From NCBI GenBank assembly GCA_030426875.1, contig JAUHXI010000047.1, positions 1 through 8,818 on the forward strand: a stretch of DNA of 8,818 nt, written 5' to 3'. This document shows positions 1 to 6,106 of the stretch, one piece after another. This DNA is from a bacterium (lineage in GTDB: Bacteria; Patescibacteriota; Gracilibacteria; UM-FILTER-43-11). The number at the start of each line of letters is the position of its first letter. The stretch's first letter is position 1. The translations under genes and the position numbers were made by a program. The notes beneath the pieces were generated by a model that searched no databases, was not told the origin of the DNA, and worked only from the letters and a program-made list of their open reading frames with translations.

Positions 1-311
1 GTTACCGCTGAAACGGAATGATGGTCCCACATGCGCTTTTTAGGCTTTATGGCAAACTCCAAAGTCAAAAGAATAAATTTGGTGAACGTCACATTCCGAA
101 TCTTTAGCATGGCAGCGGCCAAGGCTATCATAGCAGGAATACAAATAATGATATATTCCAGAATATTGAGTTCATAAAGTCGTGCGCTGATGACAAAAAT
201 GAGATAACTGATTCCACCTCCAGCAGCTAAAATAATGAGCTGCCGCAGGCTAAAGGGGCCAACGATCTTATCTTCAATGCCAACGTTTTGAGGGATTTTA
301 TACTGAAGCAA
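1..311 (-). CDS. PrgI-family type IV secretion inner-membrane protein, partial (3' end off window)
   Basis: The reverse strand reads about 103 residues before leaving the window. The start MLQYKIPQNV, followed by GIEDKIVGPFSLRQL, is the typical opening of PrgI-family proteins, the small VirB3-like partners of the VirB4 ATPase in Gram-positive-type and CPR type IV secretion or pilus systems. Two hydrophobic segments follow, at about residues 26-43 and 52-69, and then a basic KPKKR stretch after the second segment, as the family shows. The start is TTG at 311-309. An in-frame TAA lies seven codons upstream and no ATG lies between, so TTG is the only reasonable choice; no Shine-Dalgarno is visible. 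A VirB4-type ATPase gene is expected just beyond position 1, but that is inference. Family assignment rests on recognised sequence pattern. Confidence 0.75.
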   Translation of the reverse strand, partial: MLQYKIPQNVGIEDKIVGPFSLRQLIILAAGGGISYLIFVISARLYELNILEYIIICIPAMIALAAAMLKIRNVTFTKFILLTLEFAIKPKKRMWDHHSVSAV

Positions 312-358
312 GGATTGTAATCTAGTTTAAGTTATTTTTAAAGTGATTGTATCTATAT

Positions 359-387
359 ATTATAGCAAAAAAACCCTTGATTAGCAA
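359..387 (-). promoter_or_regulatory. Predicted sigma-70-type promoter for the PrgI-family gene
   Basis: On the reverse strand there is TTGCTA (387-382), a 17-base spacer and a perfect TATAAT (364-359). Transcription would begin near 352, giving a leader of about 40 bases before the TTG start at 311. The -35 box lies inside the terminator-like hairpin at 367-389. Confidence 0.6.
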
Positions 388-389
388 GG
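367..389 (-). terminator. Possible intrinsic terminator overlapping the PrgI-gene promoter
   Basis: Reading the reverse strand, CCTTG and CAAGG form a 5-bp stem with the loop CTAAT, followed by one G and seven T residues (373-367). This is a short but proper terminator shape. No minus-strand gene lies immediately upstream: the nearest ends at 920, beyond the plus-strand gene 530-874. It could stop read-through from the lipoprotein gene or end an unseen small RNA. It overlaps a good promoter, so it may be chance. Confidence 0.3.
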
Positions 390-529
390 ATATGAAGCGT
401 AAATTGCATCAAGAACTGCATCTGGAAATAAATAATTAGAATGCTTATTTACCTGAAGACATAAAATATTAGTGATTCATCTGAGATACCATATGAAATT
501 CAAAACGTTACCTCCCCTAAAAATATTTT

Positions 530-874
530 ATGACTCATGGGTCTGGTGAAAGGAGGGTAATTGCTCCATCCAATCTAGATAGTGTCAACTTTTACAGGCC
601 ATTTGTGATGATAAATGGTAGAGAATTTCGTGCGCATCAAGCTAGTCCTCATACATTTCCACCTGTCTATGAAGTTGGCTGTCCAGCTGGCATATGCCAA
701 GTGATTAGAGATTCAAGAGGGCAAATTTGTAGATATGTTCATGTTCTGGATGTAAATCAAGAATTATTAGACCTTAATGTTGCAAGAAAAGCCCGTATTA
801 ATAAAAGGAGAAAGGCTATTATAAATTTGGTTTTGGCTTTTCTATCCCAGAAAGAAGGGGGTGAGTTGAGCTAG
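530..874 (+). CDS. Hypothetical protein, 114 aa, no recognised family
   Basis: I do not recognise this protein. It has a 60-residue N-terminal part rich in aromatic residues, Pro and Gly, including VMINGREF and a Cys pair in the GCPAGIC segment (two Cys five positions apart). A charged helical C-terminus follows, with a basic KARINKRRK stretch before a hydrophobic segment IINLVLAFL near the end. No signal peptide is seen. ATG at 530 is the first start after an in-frame TAA. No Shine-Dalgarno precedes it, but GTTACC sits 23 bases before the ATG, the same spacing as the GTTGCC leader motif of the two small genes at 5308-5625 and 5740-6066. This gives modest support to the start and suggests a shared class. 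A strong AAAGGAGGG lies inside codons 7-10, so a downstream start is possible. It converges with the lipoprotein gene, 45 bases away. Confidence 0.5.
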   Translation: MTHGSGERRVIAPSNLDSVNFYRPFVMINGREFRAHQASPHTFPPVYEVGCPAGICQVIRDSRGQICRYVHVLDVNQELLDLNVARKARINKRRKAIINLVLAFLSQKEGGELS

Positions 875-899
875 ATTTTTTTGGAGTTTGAAAAAAGTC
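874..899. terminator. AT-rich hairpin between convergent genes, possible bidirectional terminator
   Basis: A run of T (876-882) pairs with a run of A (891-896) around an 8-base loop, extended by outer pairs to about 9 bp including one G-U. It lies exactly between the ends of the plus-strand gene ending at 874 and the minus-strand gene ending at 920. The stem is almost all A-T, so efficiency is doubtful. Confidence 0.3.
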
Positions 900-919
900 A
901 CTTCCTTCAATCATACCAA

Positions 920-3493
920 TCACCTAACTTGTACCACCGTCCATACGTCAGACTTACCTGTTACAGGATTTTTCACCTGCCAGGGTACATAAATGGTTGC
1001 ATTGGCCGTTCCGCTATTTGTGTCTCCTGTGATCAATGTGCCTAAAGTACCAGATGCCTCACCTGCATTAAAGAGTTTTTCAAAAATCATATCGCCAGAT
1101 TGTAAATTAGACTCAGAATGGGAAACCTGGCCATATTCTGACTCAACAATAAGGACTGCCATAGGCCTGTCGGCCAGTCCCACCAATCCTCTCACAAGAC
1201 TATGCCCGAAACATCCGTTAATCATTAAGTAATCTGGATCAATCACTCCACTGCCTTCAATTTTATACTTCCTACGCTTCTGATGCTCACCATAGGCAAT
1301 GTTTAATTCATCACCACTCAAAGCCATGCTCGAATCAGAGGAAAGTGATATTCTTTTTTTTGTGTTAAAACCGTAATAAGCAGGGGCATCCCCAATATGA
1401 CTATCAGTGACTAAAAATAACTGCTGAGTAGAGCTTCCAATTACCTTTTTAACCTCATTTAAAATCCTTTTTGCACTTTTATTATTTTTATTTTTTGCCC
1501 TAAAGCGGCGAGCACTTGGGTTCAAGGTTTCCATTTTACTCAATACATCATCTCGCCCGAAGCGATATGGATCTATATTGAAAATGCCCCCTTTTTTAAA
1601 TCCTTCATTCCAGTTACGTTGCTCGTCAGTACAATCATCACCGCAATCATTAGGCTCACGCCTTTCTGGTTGAGCAACTAACATAGCTTCACTGCCTACA
1701 AGCATATTCTGATCCTTGTAGAATTCTCTAGCTTCAATGATAGTCTTAGCAGCCATTTCGATATTATCAGGATTAATGGGTCGCTTCATTAAATAAAGAC
1801 TCCTAGAGATCATGGCTTTTAAATCCGTGATCAGAAATCTGTCTTCCTCTGAAGGACTCTCTCTATTGACACTGTCTAAAACACCCAATTGATCCAAGGT
1901 TTGATTCCCTAAGACACTTAAATCAATTGAAGAAATGCCCACTAAACCAGGATCTTTCATGAGAGCCTCAATGTCTCGATCTTCCTCTAGCTGCCTCCAT
2001 AGCAAAGCATTGGCTATCTCCTGATCCTTTTCTAATTGTCTATACGTTTTGTCAATAATTTCTTGGCCATATTTTCGGCGAATGGGGGTCACTATTTTCC
2101 GTTCAAAATATTTATCATGCTTCCTACTCCGGGCAGCATGACTTAAGGCAGTGACTAAAATTTGCTCACGCTGCTCAGATTTAATGCGATATATATCCAT
2201 GTTCGTCACGGAAAAGATGAAAAAAGAATTTGAAATGGCTTCTTGGTAGAGGATGGAAAATTGGACCTGGGGTGAAGCATGTATGAGCTCATTTCTTAAA
2301 AAGGAACCATTAATATCACCCATTTTATATCGCTCTAGAATAATACCACCTTCTTCACGCTTTTCATTTTCTGTTCTCAATTTTTCCTTAAACTCATTAG
2401 GCAAATCCATTTCTTCTAGTTGAGCTTTAACTGTGGCAAAACTCACTCCATACATGGCTGCTTGCAAAACTTCTTCTGCCCATACTTTATCACGATATAA
2501 ATCAAAGTGAGAAAAAATGTAAGTGGGGTTCGCTTTAGCCATGCTTAAGTAAAATTCTTCTTCACTGAGGCCATTGAACATGTGCCAGTTTTTGACATAG
2601 TCGAAGCCATACAAATCAATCACATTCGAAATGAAACCACTGTGCATCAATATCCTCATCAGCATTCCTTTTTTACCTTTAGGAAGCCCATCAAATAAAT
2701 CCTTAGAAAAGGTACCTGTTACTTTAATATCTTCGTGTAATCCTGAAGCCGTGAACTGAGATTTAGACAGGTCACCTCCAAGGGTGAAATTTCTAGTGGC
2801 TTGATTTAATGACTTATTGTCCACAATACTAAATTGGCTCAAGGCCACCTTTTCATCATCAGAAAAAAAGCTGTAAAGATCATAGTCTAAATCATCGGCA
2901 GCTTCTTGAAATTCAGGGTTAAGTATTGCCCTTTTTATTATTTGGAAAACCTTTTCCCTTTGCTCAGCAAGATGGGTAGGATCGTTGATCCAGACGATTT
3001 TAAGGCGTCCGTTTGAATCAAAGTCTAAATAATGATCTTTAGCCCCCCTCCTTTCATCTTCATAGATTTTTATAGAAATATTTACATTCGATCCACGGAA
3101 GCCAAATGGTAAATCTTGGATGATGCTTTTCCACTCTTCTTTTTCAATAGAATTAATGAAAAAAGAATTCATGTGCTCTGAGGAGTCTAATGCTTTTTTT
3201 AAATCCTCACTCACACGACGCTCAAATCGCTCGTCAATGTTTTTTGGTGTTAGTGACTCATCTGGGACTTCTTGTTCAGGTTCATCAGGGTAACCCGGAT
3301 ATCTTGGATGGTAGCCAGTAGGGGTGGGTGTAAAATGTCGGGGGCGATCATCCACACATCCCAAAAGTGGCAAAACCGCCAAAACTAAGGCTTGAACCCT
3401 GCCTCTAGGGCCAGCTATTGTCGCACGTACCTCATTTATAACTCTTGATAATGGAGAGGTTCTAGTGGATGGTGTTGCTTCAAATTTTTGCAT
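920..3493 (-). CDS. Large predicted lipoprotein with a C-terminal caspase-like (clan CD) peptidase-type domain, 857 aa
   Basis: The N-terminus carries a long basic lead, a hydrophobic stretch at about 34-44 and a lipobox LLGC with Cys46, so export and lipid anchoring are likely. A Pro/Tyr/Glu-rich linker follows (about 53-80). Residues 85-680 are mostly charged and helical with no family I recognise. One unit around 309-346 (AKANPTYIF then WAEEVLQAA) recalls NP/WA-type helical repeats I associate with large CPR proteins. The C-terminal 170 residues look like a clan CD fold: strand LFLVTDSH (His699), LSGDEL, strand DYLMINGC (Cys761) followed by FGHS, next strand MAVLIVES, then VSHSES and SGDMIFEKLF. 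Spacing and order match caspase/legumain-type peptidases, although Gly does not directly follow the His. A Cys pair, Cys617 and Cys621, lies just before it. No Shine-Dalgarno is seen. The gene is divergent from the lysozyme-like gene and upstream of the PrgI-family gene, suggesting an envelope or secretion role. The gene is certain; the domain call is inference. Confidence 0.85.
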   Translation of the reverse strand: MQKFEATPSTRTSPLSRVINEVRATIAGPRGRVQALVLAVLPLLGCVDDRPRHFTPTPTGYHPRYPGYPDEPEQEVPDESLTPKNIDERFERRVSEDLKKALDSSEHMNSFFINSIEKEEWKSIIQDLPFGFRGSNVNISIKIYEDERRGAKDHYLDFDSNGRLKIVWINDPTHLAEQREKVFQIIKRAILNPEFQEAADDLDYDLYSFFSDDEKVALSQFSIVDNKSLNQATRNFTLGGDLSKSQFTASGLHEDIKVTGTFSKDLFDGLPKGKKGMLMRILMHSGFISNVIDLYGFDYVKNWHMFNGLSEEEFYLSMAKANPTYIFSHFDLYRDKVWAEEVLQAAMYGVSFATVKAQLEEMDLPNEFKEKLRTENEKREEGGIILERYKMGDINGSFLRNELIHASPQVQFSILYQEAISNSFFIFSVTNMDIYRIKSEQREQILVTALSHAARSRKHDKYFERKIVTPIRRKYGQEIIDKTYRQLEKDQEIANALLWRQLEEDRDIEALMKDPGLVGISSIDLSVLGNQTLDQLGVLDSVNRESPSEEDRFLITDLKAMISRSLYLMKRPINPDNIEMAAKTIIEAREFYKDQNMLVGSEAMLVAQPERREPNDCGDDCTDEQRNWNEGFKKGGIFNIDPYRFGRDDVLSKMETLNPSARRFRAKNKNNKSAKRILNEVKKVIGSSTQQLFLVTDSHIGDAPAYYGFNTKKRISLSSDSSMALSGDELNIAYGEHQKRRKYKIEGSGVIDPDYLMINGCFGHSLVRGLVGLADRPMAVLIVESEYGQVSHSESNLQSGDMIFEKLFNAGEASGTLGTLITGDTNSGTANATIYVPWQVKNPVTGKSDVWTVVQVR

Positions 3494-3791
3494 GGAGCTG
3501 GCCTATTCAAGTAAAGGATGGAATTATTTATTCCTAAAGTAATACATTTAATTACATTTGTCAATTAGAACTTCCAATTTGGATACTTTTATGTTATAAT
3601 TATAAAACGGAGCTCAAATTCAACTGTTTTAAAACACCGGAGCTAAAAAAATTTCTCTTCTTAAAAGAAGGGTGTGTTTCGGAGCCTTTTCCTAAGCCAA
3701 ATACAGAGTCAAAAACCCCTCCGCCTTTGGACCTTGACACAACTACAAAAATTGAGGCTTTATTTGCTGGGATAAATGAACAAGCGAATAA
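3494..3791. other. Divergent intergenic region with an open, out-of-frame coding-like stretch
   Basis: This 298-base region separates the divergent lipoprotein and lysozyme-like genes. It holds an extended -10 promoter facing right (3592-3600) and three GGAGC copies (3609-3613, 3639-3643, 3680-3684). A plus-strand frame is open from 3538 to the TAG at 3856-3858, without any ATG, GTG or TTG start. From about 3661 it reads like real protein (proline-rich EPFPKPNTESKTPPP, then helical KIEALFAGINEQAN) and overlaps the first 64 bases of the lysozyme-like gene in another frame. A frameshift or an altered gene start is possible. No RNA gene or clear operator is seen. Confidence 0.45.
3592..3600 (+). 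promoter_or_regulatory. Predicted extended -10 promoter for the lysozyme-like gene
   Basis: TG-T-TATAAT is a perfect extended -10 element. No good -35 box lies at 17 bp (TTCCAA only), which extended -10 promoters can tolerate. Transcription would begin near 3607, leaving a long leader of about 185 bases before the ATG at 3792. Confidence 0.5.
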
Positions 3792-4553
3792 ATGCTGTGT
3801 TCAGACACAACTCAAAAAGCTCCAGACAAAGAGTCTGCTAAACTCAGTTATAATGTAGCCATAATGACAAGAAAGTATGGCAATCGGGCCAATGAATGGA
3901 CTGAACAAAACCGTCAAATGCTTAACGAAACGAGGCCTAATCCTGACATTTCTCCCAAAAGGAAAGACCGCTTTAAGCATGCCTTAGAAGGATATGCTGA
4001 AAATAAAAACCGTTATCAAAAAGTCCCCCAAGCCACGGGTGTGCCTGTAGAATTAATTGCCAGCATTCACTATTTAGAGGGCAGAATGAAATTTGACCGC
4101 TATCTGCACAATGGGCAAAGGCTAGGGAAAGTCACCACCATTGTGCCTAAAGGTCTAAAATTCGATGAGTGGGAAGAGGCAGCCATACACGCCTTGGGAG
4201 GTGACAAAGAGCAAAAAGCAGGTGATGCAAACGGCATAGCGCCAAACCCTAAATTTACATTCTTACGGGATTTTTTGAATTTGTCTGACCCAGCAGCACA
4301 ACTTGCCTTTGCCGAAATGTACAATGGGCCTGGCTATAGAGGCATCAGTAAAAAGACGGGAAGATTACATCGAACTCCCTATGTTTGGGCCGGCAGCAAT
4401 CACGAAACCAGAGGACGTTTTGTAAAAGATCACAAATTCGATCCCAAAGGCGAGAGCTCCGTAGTGGGAGCCGCTTTATTGATTCAGGGAATGAAAGAAG
4501 TGAATTTGGAAATGACGCCAGAGGAAGTGACGGCCAAATATTTTTTGGATTAA
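3792..4553 (+). CDS. Lysozyme-like peptidoglycan hydrolase (endolysin type), 253 aa
   Basis: This resembles a lysozyme-fold family found in phages and bacteria and often annotated as peptidoglycan-binding or lysozyme-like. Visible signatures are IHYLEGRMKFDRYLHNG at 92-108, with Glu96 as the likely catalytic acid; a KVTTIVPKG segment and WEEAAIHAL at 127-135; YNGPGYRG at 177-184; and YVWAGSNH with RGRFVKDHKFDP at 197-218. It would cleave the glycan strand of the cell wall. No signal peptide is seen in the annotated frame, so export would need a holin, a secretion system or a missing N-terminus. The ATG at 3792 directly follows an in-frame TAA and has no Shine-Dalgarno; ATG at 3864 (residue 25) is an alternative. 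A coding-like frame just upstream suggests the true N-terminus may lie in another frame. The gene is divergent from the lipoprotein gene and converges on efp, 44 bases away. It could be a wall hydrolase serving the nearby type IV secretion genes or a captured phage lysin. Confidence 0.7.
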   Translation: MLCSDTTQKAPDKESAKLSYNVAIMTRKYGNRANEWTEQNRQMLNETRPNPDISPKRKDRFKHALEGYAENKNRYQKVPQATGVPVELIASIHYLEGRMKFDRYLHNGQRLGKVTTIVPKGLKFDEWEEAAIHALGGDKEQKAGDANGIAPNPKFTFLRDFLNLSDPAAQLAFAEMYNGPGYRGISKKTGRLHRTPYVWAGSNHETRGRFVKDHKFDPKGESSVVGAALLIQGMKEVNLEMTPEEVTAKYFLD

Positions 4554-4581
4554 GAAGATCAAGTGGCCTGATTTTTAGTGG

Positions 4582-4595
4582 TGCTCCGCTGAGCA
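4582..4595. terminator. Small hairpin between convergent lysozyme-like gene and efp
   Basis: TGCTC and GAGCA form a 5-bp stem with the loop CGCT in the 44-base gap between two convergent genes. No clear T-run follows on either strand, so it is only a weak candidate for a bidirectional terminator. Confidence 0.25.
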
Positions 4596-4597
4596 AT

Positions 4598-5161
4598 TTA
4601 CTCACTCGCCCGGCTCACATACTCACCCGTTTCGGTATTGACCACAACAGATTCACCCTCTTTGATGAAAAGGGGTACGTTGATAATGGCTCCGGTTTCT
4701 AGAGTGGCTGGCTTTGTGCCCCCCTGAGCGGTGTCACCTTTTACGCCCGGAACGGTTTCTGAAACCTTCAAGGTCGTTTTAACGGGGGGTTGGACTCCGA
4801 TGGGTTTACCTTCGTACAGGGTCACATAAACCTCGGTGTCGTCATTCATGAATTTAAGGGCGTCTTCGATGTCTTCGGTGGCCAATTCAAATTGCTCAAA
4901 ACTTTCATTGTCCATAAAATGGGCAGTCTCCTGATCCTTGTAAAGATACTGACATTTTCGGCGTTCAACATCTGCGAATTCAAAGGATTCTCCAGCCGAA
5001 AAGGTCTTGTCTAGGGCTTTTCCGGTGATCAAGTTTTTGAGTTTGGTTTGCATGGATGGCTTGGAGGCATCTTTGCGCATGAACAAGTTCTTGGTGACCA
5101 GGTAGGGATCTCCGTTGACTTTAACAATTGAGCCAGTGCGAATGTCGGTTAAGTTTCCCAT
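4598..5161 (-). CDS. efp: Translation elongation factor P
   Basis: At 187 residues this is the normal EF-P length. EF-P binds between the P and E sites of ribosomes stalled on consecutive prolines and promotes peptide bond formation. The N-terminal KOW-like domain runs to about residue 65 (TDIRTGSIVKVNGDPYLV, then TKLKNLITGKALDKTF), followed by two OB-type domains. The last one ends with the typical VPLFIKEGESVVVNTETGEYVSR. The tip loop, normally KPGKG or KPGRG with the modified Lys or Arg, reads MRKDASKPSMQT at 28-39 and lacks PGKG. An ungapped alignment puts Ala32 at the modified position, with Lys30 and Lys34 nearby. No EpmA/B, EarP or other modification gene is visible. The gene has its own good promoter and follows a polyproline-encoding gene on the same strand by 146 bases. 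Family call is secure. Confidence 0.95.
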   Translation of the reverse strand: MGNLTDIRTGSIVKVNGDPYLVTKNLFMRKDASKPSMQTKLKNLITGKALDKTFSAGESFEFADVERRKCQYLYKDQETAHFMDNESFEQFELATEDIEDALKFMNDDTEVYVTLYEGKPIGVQPPVKTTLKVSETVPGVKGDTAQGGTKPATLETGAIINVPLFIKEGESVVVNTETGEYVSRASE

Positions 5162-5200
5162 TTTTTTTAATGATTGATTATGGCTATGTATTCTGCGTTC

Positions 5201-5229
5201 AGTATAACATTAGAAAACATCGGGCTCAA
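5201..5229 (-). promoter_or_regulatory. Predicted promoter of efp
   Basis: The reverse strand has TTGAGC (5229-5224), a 17-base spacer and TATACT (5206-5201), the latter with an upstream TG (extended -10). Transcription would begin near 5194 and give a leader of about 33 bases, ending in an A-run just before the ATG. This suggests that efp can be expressed apart from the orphan genes upstream. Confidence 0.6.
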
Positions 5230-5307
5230 CCAGTGGTGAGTATGAAAGTTTAGTATTTAGAATCTCAATTCTATTTAGCATCAAACTGCTCCGACCAGGG
5301 CACATCA

Positions 5308-5625
5308 TTACGTTCTTTTTGAAATTGGAGGTAAGGGTGGAAGTGGTCGGACGGCGGGGGGAGGTGGAGGTGGGGGAGTGGTATTGAGTGACCGTGGCGG
5401 AGTATATTTGGGAGGTGCTGGAACACCATTGAGAGCTGAGGGTGGTTCAAAAGTATAATCCTCATCTATTACACGTTCTACACGTGTAGGTTCTAATTTA
5501 CCATCAGCCAGATACATAACCTTAATTTCCGGAGAGCATGGTTTTCTTCCTGCTGAAATTGCTCTTGTAACACTATCTCTGACATCTGATCTTTGGGGCA
5601 CACTTCTTGTTATTTCTAATTGCAT
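5308..5625 (-). CDS. Hypothetical polyproline protein, 105 aa (possible frameshift at its C-terminus)
   Basis: I do not recognise the family. Residues 1-60 are mixed polar with the conserved-looking segment IKVMYLADGKLEPTRVERVIDEDY. From residue 61, 19 of 45 residues are proline, with seven in a row at 84-90 and a PLPPLPP segment close to the end. No signal peptide or membrane segment is seen. The proline tract comes from C-runs (G-runs on the plus strand at 5356-5361 and 5372-5376). Shifting by one base there gives a different tail that ends SDHFHPYLQF...WSEQFDAK at a TAG (5271-5273). That tail looks more like a natural protein end, so the gene may really extend to 5271 or switch phase. The start is preceded by the 19-base leader motif shared with the gene at 5740-6066. 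Translation through seven prolines should need EF-P, whose gene is next downstream. Confidence 0.6.
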   Translation of the reverse strand: MQLEITRSVPQRSDVRDSVTRAISAGRKPCSPEIKVMYLADGKLEPTRVERVIDEDYTFEPPSALNGVPAPPKYTPPRSLNTTPPPPPPPAVRPLPPLPPISKRT

Positions 5626-5633
5626 TTTAAAGC

Positions 5634-5652
5634 GGGTTAGAGGGCAACATTT
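5634..5652 (-). repeat. Leader motif copy 1, just upstream of the polyproline gene
   Basis: The plus-strand sequence gggttagagggcaacattt is identical to copy 2 at 6076-6094. On the coding (reverse) strand it reads AAATGTTGCCCTCTAACCC and ends 8 bases before the ATG at 5625. Both copies are followed by TTTAAAATG with a one-base length difference between motif and start. The two proteins behind these leaders are not obviously related, so the match is unlikely to be simple gene duplication. Confidence 0.75.
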
Positions 5653-5687
5653 ATTGGGGGAGAGTGAAAGTTTTTTGCTTTCAGGTA

Positions 5688-5718
5688 TTTTATACGTAAA
5701 AAAAATGAAAAAGTAACA
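5688..5718 (-). promoter_or_regulatory. Shared TGTTAC-18-TATAAA element, copy 1
   Basis: On the reverse strand TGTTAC (5718-5713) is followed after 18 bases by TATAAA (5694-5689) within CGTATAAAA. Copy 2 at 6107-6137 has the same two boxes at the same 18-base spacing. It may be a promoter with a weak -35, or part of a conserved leader. Between it and the start lies a small TGAAAG/CTTTCA hairpin (5665-5683) that copy 2 lacks. Confidence 0.5.
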
Positions 5719-5739
5719 CTTTCATCCATCAAATGACGG

Positions 5740-6066
5740 TTATGCAGCTTTGGATTCTGTTGAATCATCAGGCTCTATGAGCTTTTTCAGCAGATAATTA
5801 ACCCTTGTCACAAGTCGGCTAATTTCATTTTTAACTTCCCAGAAATATACATCTGGCAAAATATGTAAATCATTCTCAATTATTCTACCCAATGATGATC
5901 TAAATTGCTCGAGTTGAGCACCATTCAGGTCGCATTCAGGCTTCATTAAAATTTGCATTGCGGTTTTTCGAGCAGAAGCTGAGGGAGAAGTTATATCTTG
6001 AAATAAGCTCAATAATCTAAGGGTGTCAGGTTCAACACGCATCACCGCTGTATCACTTGAAGTCAT
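5740..6066 (-). CDS. Hypothetical helical protein, 108 aa
   Basis: I do not recognise the family. The sequence is predicted to be mostly alpha-helical and soluble, with amphipathic segments at DTLRLLSLFQDI, RKTAMQILMK, LEQFRSSLGRIIEN and a longer C-terminal one from YFWEVKNEISRLV to LLKKLIEP. The tail is acidic and polar. The pattern would suit a small helical adaptor or oligomerising protein, but no function can be given. The ATG at 6066 follows the 19-base leader motif shared with the next gene downstream, 114 bases away on the same strand. A near-consensus promoter lies at 6154-6182, so expression may be strong. It could be co-transcribed with the polyproline gene. Confidence 0.6.
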   Translation of the reverse strand: MTSSDTAVMRVEPDTLRLLSLFQDITSPSASARKTAMQILMKPECDLNGAQLEQFRSSLGRIIENDLHILPDVYFWEVKNEISRLVTRVNYLLKKLIEPDDSTESKAA

Positions 6067-6075
6067 TTTAAAAAG

Positions 6076-6094
6076 GGGTTAGAGGGCAACATTT
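6076..6094 (-). repeat. Leader motif copy 2, just upstream of the 108-aa gene
   Basis: These 19 bases are identical to copy 1 at 5634-5652 and end 9 bases before the ATG at 6066. With the strong promoter at 6154-6182 the motif would be transcribed in the leader RNA, close to the initiating ribosome. Confidence 0.75.
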
Positions 6095-6106
6095 TTACAT
6101 TCGAAC

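Noticed and set aside
312..529. tRNA, CRISPR or insertion-sequence remnants in the intergenic regions
   Set aside because: No cloverleaf signatures, repeat-spacer periodicity, terminal inverted repeats or transposase fragments are visible here or in the other gaps.
993..1232. Plus-strand open frame of 79 codons inside the lipoprotein gene
   Set aside because: It lies wholly opposite the conserved C-terminal domain of the 857-aa gene and its protein has no domain-like pattern; a shadow frame.
3609..3684. Three GGAGC copies in the leader of the lysozyme-like gene as an operator array
   Set aside because: The shared core is only five to six bases with unequal spacing and different flanks, so chance is likely.
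4345..4702. Overlapping frames on both strands at the lysozyme-efp junction (86 and 105 codons)
   Set aside because: They are antisense or frame-shifted copies of the two recognised genes, with no family pattern of their own.
5258..5273. TAGAAT/ATTCTA hairpin downstream of the polyproline gene as a terminator
   Set aside because: The six-bp stem has only one G-C pair and no T-run follows on the relevant strand; it also overlaps the alternative reading frame's end.
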